Assembly (NCBI GenBank): GCA_041665525.1
Contig: JBAYIS010000001.1
Location: 1 to 64,000, forward strand
DNA length: 64,000 nucleotides
Reading direction: 5' to 3'
Source of the DNA: UBA8401 sp041665525
GTDB lineage: Bacteria > Bacteroidota > Ignavibacteria > UBA10030 > UBA8401
Shown: positions 43,816 to 53,070 of the stretch, piece by piece
How positions within the stretch are numbered: position 1 is the stretch's first letter
Layout: each line of letters opens with the position of its first letter
Program-made: the position numbers and the translations under genes
The notes under the pieces: generated by a model
The model's input: only the letters and a program-made list of their open reading frames with translations
What the model was told of the DNA's origin: nothing
Databases searched by the model: none

Positions 43816-45099
43816 ATGCTGAATATCCAGAAACGTATCTCCAATTCCTTTTATGCGATCATCAGCCTTCCTTCCACTGCGATGGGATTCGCACTCTCCA
43901 TCCAGATCTCTGCGCTCAGTTGGCTTTTGACGACGAAATATAATCTGGATATTCACGAAGTCGGTATCGTTTGGGCGGCAGGACCGCTGGCAGGAATCTT
44001 CGGCCAGGTGATTATCGGATTGATCAGCGATAAAGTCTGGTTTTGGGGAGGCAGAAGGCGGCCGTTCATTCTTATTGGAGGAACGCTTGCCGCATTAATG
44101 CTGCTGGCGCTTCCCAATATCGACGGTATTAGTGCTTTCTTCGGCATCGGAAATCTTCTGGTCGTTGCCGTTATCGTTGCGCTTACACTGGATCTTTCCA
44201 TCAATATCAGTTTCAATCCTACCCGTTCCATTATCGCAGATGTCACTCCCGAAGGGAATCCCCGCACAAAAGGATACACATGGATGCAGACGATCTCCGG
44301 ATTTTTTGGCGTTCTTGCATATGTCATCGGTGCGACGTGGGGGAATTATGTGTTGATTAATGTCGGTGTGTTTCTTGTCTTTGTATTTTCAGTTGTGCCG
44401 ATGTTTTTTGTAACTGAGGCGAAAGAAATTGCCGCATCGACCGAAAATGAAAAAGGGGGAAAGACCGTAACAGAGTGGGGACAGTTGTGGAAAATCTATA
44501 TCGCTCACGGGTTCTCGTGGATCGGCGTTCAGACGATGTTCGTCTATATCATCGCTTTCATTCAACAAAAAATGATGACGGGAGTTGATTCGGCCGACGC
44601 CGCGGCGCTCGCGGGACAGATTATTGCAGTATCGTTTGCCGTACTGAACACTGTTGGATTCATTCTCCCTGCATTCGTTCTTGAGCCGGTCGCAGAAAAA
44701 ATCGGAAGGGTCCGGGTCCATTTCATAGCCGTGGCGGTCATGTCCGCGGGATACTTCGGTATTGTTGCTTTCGCCCGGGATGCGATGTTGCTCTATGGTA
44801 TGATGGCAGTCTGCGGTATCGGTTGGGCATCCATTGTCAGTCTGCCGTTCGCCATCATGTCCGAAAAAGTGGATAAGAGCAGAATGGGATTCTTTATGGG
44901 AATTTTCAATCTTTCTGTTGTACTCCCTCAACTGTTGGTCAGTCTTTTCATCGGCAAATTTATACTTGATGCGGAAGATAAGAATATCATCTTTATTATC
45001 AGCGGCGTTTCTCTGGCTTTGTCTGCAGTATTTTGGCTGTTGGTGAAGGAATCCAGAGGTACGGCAACAGCTTCCGCGCCAACCCCGTCAGCACATTGA
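43816..45099 (+). CDS. MFS oligosaccharide transporter, SLC45/GPH-like (copy 1)
   Basis: A 427-aa inner-membrane symporter with about 12 helices. The loop between helices 2 and 3 reads ISDKVWFWGGRRRPFIL, the SGRRRP-type signature of the sucrose/maltose (SLC45-like, GPH) carriers, and MEPFR-like STFNPTR-type helix 4 residues (FNPTRSIIADVTPEG) agree. It would import maltose or maltodextrins with protons. It lies between GH57 (11-nt gap) and the malE-like gene (1-nt gap) in one operon. Confidence 0.88.
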   Translation: MLNIQKRISNSFYAIISLPSTAMGFALSIQISALSWLLTTKYNLDIHEVGIVWAAGPLAGIFGQVIIGLISDKVWFWGGRRRPFILIGGTLAALMLLALPNIDGISAFFGIGNLLVVAVIVALTLDLSINISFNPTRSIIADVTPEGNPRTKGYTWMQTISGFFGVLAYVIGATWGNYVLINVGVFLVFVFSVVPMFFVTEAKEIAASTENEKGGKTVTEWGQLWKIYIAHGFSWIGVQTMFVYIIAFIQQKMMTGVDSADAAALAGQIIAVSFAVLNTVGFILPAFVLEPVAEKIGRVRVHFIAVAVMSAGYFGIVAFARDAMLLYGMMAVCGIGWASIVSLPFAIMSEKVDKSRMGFFMGIFNLSVVLPQLLVSLFIGKFILDAEDKNIIFIISGVSLALSAVFWLLVKESRGTATASAPTPSAH

Positions 45100-45100
45100 T

Positions 45101-46342
45101 ATGAAGATTTCTCTAAAACTGTGCCTGACTGTTATTGCTGCTTGTTTCCTCGCCATTTCTGGCTGTGGAAAAAAAGATGATGGGAAAATCCGGATCACGA
45201 TTTGGCATCAGGACCGTCCCGATGTACGCGACGTTCTGCAAAAACAGCTGGATCGTTTCATGACATTGCATCCCGAAATTGTCGTCAGGCAGTTGTTTAA
45301 GGAAACCGAGGAACTGCGTTCAGGATTTATCATCGCCGCCATTGCACAACAGGGTCCAGAGATTGTTTATGGCCCGTCGGATCAGGTAGGGCCGTTCCAG
45401 GTGATGGACATCATTCTTCCGCTTGACTCACTCTTCGACAAAACTTTCCTCGATCAATATGATCCAAAAGCACTGACCTATTATAAAGGCCGTTTGTACA
45501 AAATCTCCGACAAACTAGGGAATCATCTGACGCTTGTGTACAACAAGAAACTCATCGCAAAGCCTCCGACTACGGATAAAGAATTGATTGAGATGGGAAT
45601 GAATCTGACGAAGGACACGAACGGCGACGGAAAAGTGGATCAATACGGACTAGCGTGGAATTACACAGAACCGTTTTTTTTCATCCCATTTATGACAGGC
45701 TTCGGCGGATGGATTATGGATGAAAACGATCAACCAACCCTGAATACATCCGGAACAGTTAACGGATTGAAATTTGTGCAGGACCTCCGCGATAAATATA
45801 AAATGATCCCGAACGAAGCGGATTACAATATCGCTGATGCGTTGTTCAAGGACGGACATGCAGCAATGATCATTAACGGGGACTGGTCCTGGGCGGGTTA
45901 TCAAAAAGCGGGATTGGATATAGGAATTACACCGTTGCCGTTGATCACGTCGACGGGACTATGGTCCGGGACGATGGTCTCTCCGAAAGGGTTCTCTATC
46001 AACGTTAATATTACGGAAGAAAAGAAGAAGTGGGTTGTGGAGCTGATAAAGTATTTGATGTCCGAAGAGAACCAGATGGAGGCGACAAAAACACTTTTCA
46101 CGATGCCGACCCATAAGAATGTTATCAAAAGTGATTTTGTCCAATCCAACGAGATCTTGAGAAACTCACAGATTCAGATCGATCATGGAAATCCGATGCC
46201 GGTCGTGCCGGAATTGCGCGCCATCTGGGATGCGATGCGTCCAAGTTACCAGGCAGTGCTTGCCGGCTCAAAATCTCCGGAACAAGCCGCGACCGATATG
46301 CAGATGCAGGCAATGCAGCGAATCAAAGAAATGAACGAATGA
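45101..46342 (+). CDS. malE: Maltose/maltodextrin-type ABC substrate-binding lipoprotein
   Basis: A 413-aa family-1 sugar-binding protein. The signal peptide ends in a lipobox, LAISGC (Cys22 lipidated). The mature part has the MalE-like pattern: ITIWHQDRPD near the start, then YYKGRLYKISDKLGNHLTLVYNK and MIINGDWSWAGYQKAG. It would deliver oligosaccharides to the permease pair coded directly after it (1-nt gap). The maltodextrin specificity is inferred from the surrounding amylases. A calcium-like loop, DTNGDGKVDQYG, lies near residue 172. Confidence 0.88.
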   Translation: MKISLKLCLTVIAACFLAISGCGKKDDGKIRITIWHQDRPDVRDVLQKQLDRFMTLHPEIVVRQLFKETEELRSGFIIAAIAQQGPEIVYGPSDQVGPFQVMDIILPLDSLFDKTFLDQYDPKALTYYKGRLYKISDKLGNHLTLVYNKKLIAKPPTTDKELIEMGMNLTKDTNGDGKVDQYGLAWNYTEPFFFIPFMTGFGGWIMDENDQPTLNTSGTVNGLKFVQDLRDKYKMIPNEADYNIADALFKDGHAAMIINGDWSWAGYQKAGLDIGITPLPLITSTGLWSGTMVSPKGFSINVNITEEKKKWVVELIKYLMSEENQMEATKTLFTMPTHKNVIKSDFVQSNEILRNSQIQIDHGNPMPVVPELRAIWDAMRPSYQAVLAGSKSPEQAATDMQMQAMQRIKEMNE

Positions 46343-46343
46343 T

Positions 46344-47240
46344 ATGAGCCAATCACTCCGCCAAAAACTCTTTATCTTTTTCCTCGTAACTCCGGCGCTC
46401 ATCGTACTTCTAGGTGTAGTTGTTTATCCCTTCGTTTACAATGTTATCCTGTCTCTTTCCAATATGAATCTTCGGCATATCCGGGATTGGGAGATCGTCG
46501 GATTCTCGAACTACATCAAAGTCTTTACCGAACCGTCTCAGCCCGATTTTTATGTTATTTTCATTAAAACTGTTATTTGGACGATCGTCAATCTTTTCTT
46601 CCATGTCATCATCGGTGTTTTTCTCGCCCTGGTGTTGAACCAGAAGGAGATTCGCGGAAAAGGTATCTTTCGGACTATTCTGGTTTTACCATGGGCGGTA
46701 CCGCAATTAATCGTCGCATTAACCTGGCGGGGGATGTTTAATTATGAATATGGAAGCATCAATCAAATTCTTGGAAAGGTAGGCTTGCCGGCGGTAGAAT
46801 GGCTGAAAGGCCCCACGGAAGCATTTATCGCTGCAATTATTACCAACGTGTGGCTCGGTTTTCCATTCATGATGGTGATTGCTCTCGGAGCGTTGCAAAG
46901 CATTCCGCATGATCTCTACGAGGCGGCGGAAATTGACGGAGCATCGTGGTTTCATAAACTGAAAACAATTACCATCCCTCTGATCAAACCAGTGATGGTG
47001 CCGGCAATAACGCTGGGGACGATCTGGACATTCAACAATCTGAATATCATCTGGTTGGTCAGTAATGCCGGCGAACCGTCCGATAGTACGCACATTCTCG
47101 TATCGTTTGTGTATAAAGCCGCGTTCAATTTCTATCGGTATGGTTATGGAGCGGCATTGTCCATGATCATCTTTTTCATATTATTAATATTCAGCATTAT
47201 TTTCATGCGAAAAACAAAAGTGACGGAAACAGTGTATTAG
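46344..47240 (+). CDS. malF: Sugar ABC transporter permease, MalF-type
   Basis: A 298-aa inner-membrane permease with six helices. The EAA loop that docks the ATPase is at about 192-215 (YEAAEIDGASWFHKLKTITI). It is shorter than enterobacterial MalF and is like the compact MalF/UgpA-type proteins. It starts 1 nt after the binding-protein gene. No ATPase gene is present in the operon, so it must use an ATPase coded elsewhere. Confidence 0.9.
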   Translation: MSQSLRQKLFIFFLVTPALIVLLGVVVYPFVYNVILSLSNMNLRHIRDWEIVGFSNYIKVFTEPSQPDFYVIFIKTVIWTIVNLFFHVIIGVFLALVLNQKEIRGKGIFRTILVLPWAVPQLIVALTWRGMFNYEYGSINQILGKVGLPAVEWLKGPTEAFIAAIITNVWLGFPFMMVIALGALQSIPHDLYEAAEIDGASWFHKLKTITIPLIKPVMVPAITLGTIWTFNNLNIIWLVSNAGEPSDSTHILVSFVYKAAFNFYRYGYGAALSMIIFFILLIFSIIFMRKTKVTETVY

Positions 47241-47371
47241 TGTGAGGTAACTATTTTTTCACAAACATTGCGAATTCTGAAGTAGTCTGGACGGCACAAT
47301 CGAATAGTCCGAAGATTCCATAACCAGTTCACTGCTTCATGCGACGGCTGAATGAGAAACGAAAAAATATT

Positions 47372-48214
47372 ATGACCAAATCCAACACAAAGAAAATAAT
47401 CCGGATATCGTTATCCTACGCAGTTCTTGTGCTGTTTTGTATCATCTCGATATATCCTGTTTCTCAAGTGTTGACTGTTTCGTTGCGCCCGGCCGATCGG
47501 TTATTATCCACATCGCTCGAAATCATTCCGTCGGATGTGACCCTCTCCAATTACACCAATTTGTTTGCAAAGACCGATTTTCTGCTCTGGATGTGGAACA
47601 GCCTGATCATCACCGCCTCCGTCACGCTCACGGGTGTTATTCTCGCAGCGACCGCTGGATACGGATTCTCGCGGTATAAATTTGTCGGGAAAAAAGCGGC
47701 ACTGCAAAGTATGCTGGTCACACAAATGTTCCCGGCTACGATGTTGTTGCTTCCCATGTACATCATGCTTGTTAATCTCGGACTCATCAACAGTTATCTC
47801 GGTATCATGATCATGTATTCAGCTACTGCACTTCCATTCTGTGTCTGGCAGATGAAAGGATATTATGACACAATCCCGGCCAGCCTGGAAGAAGCAGGGA
47901 AGATCGATGGCTGCAGTCAGTTCCAAACATTCTACATCATCGTATTGCCGCTCGCCGCTCCTGCATTGGTGATCACAGCGCTCTTTTCGTTCATGTCATC
48001 CTGGACCGAATATATCGTTGCCGCGCAAATTCTACAGGATACAGCACTGTGGACCCTTCCGATTGGTTTGAAATCGTTCGAATCAAATATGAGTACCGAA
48101 TGGGGGCTCTACGGTGCGGCGTCCATGCTGGTCACCGTTCCGGTCGTTGTCCTGTTTTTAATTCTTAGCAAATATCTTGTTTCAGGTTTAACTTTGGGAA
48201 GCGTAAAGGGCTGA
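47372..48214 (+). CDS. malG: Sugar ABC transporter permease, MalG-type
   Basis: A 280-aa six-helix partner of the MalF-type permease. The EAA loop is EEAGKIDGCSQFQTFYIIVL. I chose the ATG at 47372 (MTKSNTKKIIRISLSYAVL), which puts the first helix close to the N-terminus; an in-frame ATG at 47339 would add 11 residues. A 131-nt gap separates it from malF, wider than the other gaps in this run, with no clear promoter or terminator that I can see. Confidence 0.9.
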   Translation: MTKSNTKKIIRISLSYAVLVLFCIISIYPVSQVLTVSLRPADRLLSTSLEIIPSDVTLSNYTNLFAKTDFLLWMWNSLIITASVTLTGVILAATAGYGFSRYKFVGKKAALQSMLVTQMFPATMLLLPMYIMLVNLGLINSYLGIMIMYSATALPFCVWQMKGYYDTIPASLEEAGKIDGCSQFQTFYIIVLPLAAPALVITALFSFMSSWTEYIVAAQILQDTALWTLPIGLKSFESNMSTEWGLYGAASMLVTVPVVVLFLILSKYLVSGLTLGSVKG

Positions 48215-48256
48215 TAAAAAACTAATTCCTTCCACTCTTTTTTTGAAAAACACATC

Positions 48257-49768
48257 ATGGAAAAACCCCGCTTAAGTTTCTGGCAGATCTGGAATATGAG
48301 TTTTGGATTTCTCGGTATCCAGTTCGGCTTCGCACTGCAAAATGCAAATGTCAGCAGAATATTCGAAACACTCGGCGCCAGCATCGATGCAATTCCGATC
48401 TTATGGATCGCAGCACCGGTAACAGGATTAATAGTTCAGCCAATCATCGGACATATGAGCGACAAGACCTGGAACAGGCTGGGGAGAAGACGACCGTTTT
48501 TTCTCAGTGGAGCGATTCTCGCATCATTGGCGATCCTCTTCATGCCGAACTCCCCGGTCCTTTGGGTCGCTGCAGGCACGTTATGGATGATGGATGCCTC
48601 GATTAATATTTCAATGGAACCGTTCCGCGCTTTTGTCGGCGATATGCTCCCTTCCGCTCAGCGTACAATCGGATTTTCAATGCAAAGTTTCTTCATCGGA
48701 ATCGGCGCCGTTGTAGCTTCCGCGTTGCCGTATATGATGACGAATTGGCTTGGTATCACAAATGTTGCCGCACCGGGAGAAATTCCTGATTCAGTAAAAT
48801 ATTCCTTTTATATCGGTGGCGCGGTATTTTTCCTCGCAGTGTTGTGGACTGTTATTCGAACAAAGGAATATTCTCCTGAAGAGTTAAAGCAGTTCTCCGA
48901 AAGCAGCGAAGATATACTCCGTCAAACCGCTGCCGGCAGAAGCACGATAGCAGTTTCCGGCGGTAAATTTTATCGCAACGGTTTCCTTTGGATGGTATTT
49001 GGTTCTGCCGGCGCGGCAGTGCTGTATTATATCTTCCGTGTGAGCGATTATGGTCTCTATGTGCTATTCGTTGGCGCAGCTTTGTTCGGACTGATCCAAT
49101 TAGCCGCTGGTACATTTACACAAAAAGGGAGCACAGAAAGCGGATTGGTCTCTATTATGAACGACCTCTACAACATGCCGAAGACGATGCGGCAGCTTGC
49201 GGTTGTTCAATTCTTTTCTTGGTTCGCACTGTTCGCAATGTGGATCTATACGACTCCTGCCGTAACACACCATATTTACGGTGCTACTGATCCATCATCA
49301 CCATTATATAATGAAGGGGCAGACTGGGTCGGCGTACTGATGTCGACATACAATGGTTTTGCCGCAGTGATGGCATTTGTATTGGTCTGGCTCGCGAAAA
49401 AGACGAATCGGAAAACGGTCCATATGATCAGTCTGGTTATCGGAGGACTGGCATTCGCATCCTTTTACATTATTAAAGATCCAATGCTGCTGTTGGTTTC
49501 CGAATTGGGGATCGGTTTGGCATGGGCTTCCATTCTGGCGATGCCGTATGCTATTCTCGCCGGTTCGCTCCCCCCGGAAAAAATGGGAGTCTACATGGGT
49601 ATTTTTAATTTCTTCATTGTCATTCCACAAATAACGGCTGCGGCGATCCTCGGCTTTTTCGTGAAAACCGTCTTCGGCGGTGAAGCGATCTATGCCTTGC
49701 TGCTTGGCGGGTGCTCCATGATTCTTTCCGGTATCATGGTGTTGTTTGTTCAAGATGTGGATGCATGA
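48257..49768 (+). CDS. MFS oligosaccharide transporter, SLC45/GPH-like (copy 2)
   Basis: A 503-aa inner-membrane symporter of the same group as the protein at 43816-45099 but from a different branch. The loop reads MSDKTWNRLGRRRPFFLSG and helix 4 has SINISMEPFRAFVGDMLP. It starts with SFWQIWNMSFGFLGIQFGFA, the common N-terminus of bacterial maltose-type SLC45 carriers. A long central loop (about 195-230) is present. It is the last sugar gene of the run that begins at 38190. Confidence 0.9.
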   Translation: MEKPRLSFWQIWNMSFGFLGIQFGFALQNANVSRIFETLGASIDAIPILWIAAPVTGLIVQPIIGHMSDKTWNRLGRRRPFFLSGAILASLAILFMPNSPVLWVAAGTLWMMDASINISMEPFRAFVGDMLPSAQRTIGFSMQSFFIGIGAVVASALPYMMTNWLGITNVAAPGEIPDSVKYSFYIGGAVFFLAVLWTVIRTKEYSPEELKQFSESSEDILRQTAAGRSTIAVSGGKFYRNGFLWMVFGSAGAAVLYYIFRVSDYGLYVLFVGAALFGLIQLAAGTFTQKGSTESGLVSIMNDLYNMPKTMRQLAVVQFFSWFALFAMWIYTTPAVTHHIYGATDPSSPLYNEGADWVGVLMSTYNGFAAVMAFVLVWLAKKTNRKTVHMISLVIGGLAFASFYIIKDPMLLLVSELGIGLAWASILAMPYAILAGSLPPEKMGVYMGIFNFFIVIPQITAAAILGFFVKTVFGGEAIYALLLGGCSMILSGIMVLFVQDVDA

Positions 49769-49827
49769 TTCTAACAAAGAGAATGTGTATATTGGCGCAA
49801 CGAATTCAGTAAACAATTTTCAGATCA

Positions 49828-51222
49828 ATGAAGCGGTACTTTATGAAATCTTTTCTCATAATCCTGTCACTGGTGTTCATGATATCCTCAATGTGGGGAC
49901 AGAACCGTCTTCCGATCGGTTTACGGTACGATGTGGCACAATTCGCCGGCAACGAAGAACAAATCTATCTGGAACTTTATTATTCCTTTGATGTCTCATC
50001 GCTCCGATATATTGTGAAAGGGGAGTCAAAGCAGGGGGAAGCGGTGGTGTCTGTCGTCATTAAACAATCCAGTAATGACACCATTGTGGCACGACAGGGA
50101 TGGAGGCTTCCGTTTTCAGTGAACGATTCTACAATGTTGCAGCAATCACGGTTGTATTCCGATATCTTCGGGTTTCTGCTGAAGCCGGACCTCTACAGGG
50201 TCTATCTTTCTGCATCGGATGCCAACGATCAAGAGACAAAGGACAGCCTTACATTTCTGCTGAATGTAAAATTGTTCGGTCGGGAAAATGTCGCACTCAG
50301 CGATGTCGAACTGGCATCATCCATTGTTCCCATGGAAAAGGATTCAACGAACAGGTTCTATAAGAATTCCTATGAGGTGAAACCGAATCCGACACGGCTG
50401 TACGGCATACACCAACCGGTCCTGTTCTATTATCTGGAGGCATACAATCTGAAAACGAAACAGTCGGAAACCTATCTGACGAAAGCGGTCGTCACGAACG
50501 CGGTCGGTAAAGAAGTGGTCAGCCATGAGAAACCGAAGCGCCGCGTGAATGATTCAAATGTGGAAGTAGGAATGATCAAAGTCCATTCACTTCGGACGGG
50601 GACATATACATTCACCTACTCCATCATGGATTCTTCTGACAATTCGGTGATTTCTTCGTCGGAACGGTTCAATGTATTCAATCCTTCGCTGCCGATGGAT
50701 ACACTGATGAATCCTGCTACAATGAACATCGATGCGACCGAATATGCAACGATGACCGAACAGGAAGTGGACAAGGAATTTGAACAATGCCGGTATATCG
50801 CCACCAAGAACGAACTGGATCAGTATAAACAGTTCAAAGGCGTCGAAGCGAAAAGAAAAGCTCTCTACGAATTCTGGATACGAAGAGATGAAGACCTTAC
50901 CACTCCGCACAACGAAAAGAAAGGTGAATATTTTAACCGCGTTGGGCTGGCAAATTCACAATATGCAACAGGCTTTCGGGAAGGGTGGAAAACGGATCGC
51001 GGTCGAATCTATATCATATACGGACCGCCGGACGAAGTAGAACGCCATGCTAATGAGATAGATACTAAACCGTATGAAGTTTGGTATTACAATTCCATTC
51101 AGGGCGGAGTGCAATTCGTTTTCGGAGACCGATCTGGATTCTCGGATTATATCTTGATTCATTCAACGCACCGGAATGAATTGCGCGATGAAAATTGGAA
51201 ACGGCAGATTGAAGCGAATTAG
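49828..51222 (+). CDS. Exported GWxTD-domain protein
   Basis: A 464-aa protein with a signal peptide (about 1-25) and a C-terminal GWxTD domain carrying FREGWKTDRGRIYIIYGPPDEVE near residue 385, the family signature. Members are common in Bacteroidota, Acidobacteriota and relatives; their function is unknown. The N-terminal part is beta-rich (Ig-like). The start at 49828 has no good ribosome site, and an in-frame ATG at 49843 is equally possible. It is on the same strand as the sugar operon, 59 nt downstream, and may be read-through transcribed. Confidence 0.85.
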   Translation: MKRYFMKSFLIILSLVFMISSMWGQNRLPIGLRYDVAQFAGNEEQIYLELYYSFDVSSLRYIVKGESKQGEAVVSVVIKQSSNDTIVARQGWRLPFSVNDSTMLQQSRLYSDIFGFLLKPDLYRVYLSASDANDQETKDSLTFLLNVKLFGRENVALSDVELASSIVPMEKDSTNRFYKNSYEVKPNPTRLYGIHQPVLFYYLEAYNLKTKQSETYLTKAVVTNAVGKEVVSHEKPKRRVNDSNVEVGMIKVHSLRTGTYTFTYSIMDSSDNSVISSSERFNVFNPSLPMDTLMNPATMNIDATEYATMTEQEVDKEFEQCRYIATKNELDQYKQFKGVEAKRKALYEFWIRRDEDLTTPHNEKKGEYFNRVGLANSQYATGFREGWKTDRGRIYIIYGPPDEVERHANEIDTKPYEVWYYNSIQGGVQFVFGDRSGFSDYILIHSTHRNELRDENWKRQIEAN

Positions 51223-51484
51223 CACTGTTTTTGTCAGTTGGATGGGCAGTATTGAAGCGCCAGAATCTGTTGCACAAGAAAACATTTTCAAAATACTGTA
51301 AGTTATATGATGTCTTAATCTGCAACTTAAAAACATCGTTATGCTGACGAATGTCAGCTTCTTTCCTAATTAATAGATGCCGAATAGAGTTCGGCATGAC
51401 GTTATCTGTTATATTAAGACACTACCGTAAGTTGCATCCGATCGCAAGTTTTGGTATTTTGTTGAGAGTTTGAATCCACTATTT
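51223..51484. other. Intergenic region upstream of the pyr leader
   Basis: This is part of a 365-nt non-coding stretch between the GWxTD gene and pyrR. It holds the MITE-like element (51309-51422) followed by about 60 nt in which the pyr promoter must lie. TTGAGAGTTTGAATCC is the only -35-like hint, and I do not assign a promoter. Confidence 0.5.
51309..51422. repeat. MITE-like palindromic repeat, two-hairpin copy
   Basis: The ends GATGTCTTAAT (51309-51319) and ATTAAGACAC (51413-51422) are inverted repeats with one mismatch. Inside are two hairpins: GCTGAC-GAAT-GTCAGC (51343-51358) and ATGCCGAA-TAGAG-TTCGGCAT (51377-51397), the latter a perfect 8-bp stem. The outer arms also pair (CGTTATGC with GCATGACG). 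The left half matches the element at 4187-4257. There is no open reading frame. Confidence 0.65.
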
Positions 51485-51515
51485 CCTTTAATTCTATCCC
51501 GCGAGGTAGGAAAGG
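51485..51515 (+). promoter_or_regulatory. PyrR-binding RNA hairpin (pyr attenuator, anti-antiterminator)
   Basis: The leader segment ATCCCGCGAGGT agrees with the PyrR binding-loop consensus (A-U-C-C-N-G-N-G-A-G-G-Y) and is enclosed by a lower stem CCTTT (51485-51489) / AAAGG (51511-51515). Its 3' arm overlaps AAGGAG (51512-51517), which can pair with CTCCTT (51547-51552) as an antiterminator. UMP-bound PyrR holding this hairpin would therefore free the terminator downstream. Confidence 0.7.
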
Positions 51516-51544
51516 AGCGCATATGGAGTACGTTACTTCCGCAC

Positions 51545-51585
51545 ACCTCCTTCTCACATTCCCGATGAGAACCGGAGGTTTTTTT
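51545..51585 (+). terminator. Attenuator terminator of pyrR-pyrB-pyrC
   Basis: ACCTCCTTCTCA (51545-51556) pairs with TGAGAA (51566-51571) and, after a CC bulge, GGAGGT (51574-51579), followed by seven T residues. The GGAGG in the 3' arm is also the ribosome site of pyrR, whose ATG is at 51588, so the same hairpin can stop transcription and hide the ribosome site. Confidence 0.8.
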
Positions 51586-51587
51586 GT

Positions 51588-52136
51588 ATGGTAAAACAGC
51601 ATGTCATTGACGGCAAGGGATTTGTCCGCACCACCAATCGATTAGCCCACGAGATTCTTGAACGGAACAAAGGTGCCGAAACCATCGGCATCGTCGGTAT
51701 CCGCACGCGTGGTGATTTCCTCGCGCATCGGATAGCTCAGAAGATCACTCAAATGGAAAATGTCCCCATTCCTATCGGTTCACTGGACATTACATTATAC
51801 CGAGACGATTTGAGGGGAAAAATCAACCAGCCGGAACTGAAGACTACCGATATACTGTACGATATTACGAACAAAAATATCATTCTGGTGGATGACGTTC
51901 TCTTTACTGGCAGAACAGTTCGATCTGCATTGAATGCGCTGATGGATATCGGCCGGCCGGCAAGCATACAACTTGCAGTGCTTGTGGACCGCGGTCACCG
52001 CCAGTTGCCAATTAAAGCGGATTTCGTCGGGAAGAATATTCCGACGTCCTATGATCAAAACATTCAAGTGATGATGAGCGAGATCGACAGTGAAGATGCT
52101 GTCTACCTCATCGAAAAGGAAGGAGGCGATGCATAA
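51588..52136 (+). CDS. pyrR: PyrR: pyr operon attenuation regulator / uracil phosphoribosyltransferase
   Basis: A 182-aa type I phosphoribosyltransferase-fold protein. The PRPP-binding loop is NIILVDDVLFTGRTVRSA (about residues 98-115), and TRGDFLAHRIAQKI and DITLYRDDL are typical PyrR segments. It binds pyr leader RNA when UMP or UTP is high and may also make UMP from uracil. It is the first gene of the operon that it should control, and the leader carries the matching RNA site. Its stop codon overlaps the pyrB start (TAATG). Confidence 0.95.
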   Translation: MVKQHVIDGKGFVRTTNRLAHEILERNKGAETIGIVGIRTRGDFLAHRIAQKITQMENVPIPIGSLDITLYRDDLRGKINQPELKTTDILYDITNKNIILVDDVLFTGRTVRSALNALMDIGRPASIQLAVLVDRGHRQLPIKADFVGKNIPTSYDQNIQVMMSEIDSEDAVYLIEKEGGDA

Positions 52137-53056
52137 TGGCACTTTCAAGCCGCCATCTGCTGGGATTACAGGGTATGCCGCAGGATGATATCGTCAAGAT
52201 ACTGGATACAGCGATCTCTTTCAAAGAGATCCTGAACCGACCCATTAAAAAAGTACCAACGCTGCAAGGGAAGACCATCGTCAATCTATTCTTTGAGAAT
52301 TCCACGAGGACCAGGACATCTTTTGAACTTGCCGAACGCCGGTTGTCCGCCGATGTACTCAGTTTCGCTGCGTCGGCATCAAGTGTGACAAAAGGCGAAA
52401 CACTGAAAGATACAGCCCGCAATATTGAAGCAATGAAAATCGATATGGTGGTGATCCGACATAATGCTGCCGGCACGGCAGATTTCCTTTCCAAAGTGAT
52501 TAAAGCGAACATTATTAATGCCGGAGATGGACAGCATGAACATCCTACGCAAGGATTGCTGGACATGTATACGCTGCGCGAAAAGTTTGGTAAATTGGAA
52601 GGACTTCATGTCTGTATCGTCGGGGACATCCTGCACAGCCGCGTTGCCCGATCTAATATCTTCGGATTGCAGACCATGGGCGCGAAAGTTTCAGTGTGTG
52701 GGCCAGCGACGCTCATTCCCCGCGGGATTGAACAGCTTGGCGTTGACGTCTATCATCATATCGACGATATTTTGCCGAAAGTGGATGCATTGAATGTTCT
52801 GCGGATTCAGTTGGAGCGGGAAGCAGGAGGGTATTTCCCATCTCTCAGGGAATTTCACCGTTACTTTGGTTTAACAAAAGAGCGTTTGGACAGAGCGAAT
52901 AAACCGATCACCATTTTGCATCCGGGACCAATCAACCGCGATGTGGAGCTTTCCGCAGATGTTGCGGACGGCCCGCATTCCGTTATTCTCGAACAGGTAT
53001 TGAATGGCGTCGCCATTCGCATGGCGGTTCTTTACTTGCTCGGTGCATCTGAATAA
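52136..53056 (+). CDS. pyrB: Aspartate carbamoyltransferase catalytic subunit
   Basis: The enzyme forms N-carbamoylaspartate from carbamoyl phosphate and aspartate, the committed step of pyrimidine synthesis. The 306-aa protein has the carbamoyl-phosphate motif FFENSTRTRTSFE (about 51-63), HPTQGLLDMYTL (about 136-147) and the C-terminal HPGPINRDVE. There is no pyrI gene next to it, so it belongs to the class without the enterobacterial regulatory subunit. It overlaps pyrR by 1 nt, and pyrC follows after 14 nt. Confidence 0.97.
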   Translation: MALSSRHLLGLQGMPQDDIVKILDTAISFKEILNRPIKKVPTLQGKTIVNLFFENSTRTRTSFELAERRLSADVLSFAASASSVTKGETLKDTARNIEAMKIDMVVIRHNAAGTADFLSKVIKANIINAGDGQHEHPTQGLLDMYTLREKFGKLEGLHVCIVGDILHSRVARSNIFGLQTMGAKVSVCGPATLIPRGIEQLGVDVYHHIDDILPKVDALNVLRIQLEREAGGYFPSLREFHRYFGLTKERLDRANKPITILHPGPINRDVELSADVADGPHSVILEQVLNGVAIRMAVLYLLGASE

Positions 53057-53070
53057 ATCGAAAGAAAATC

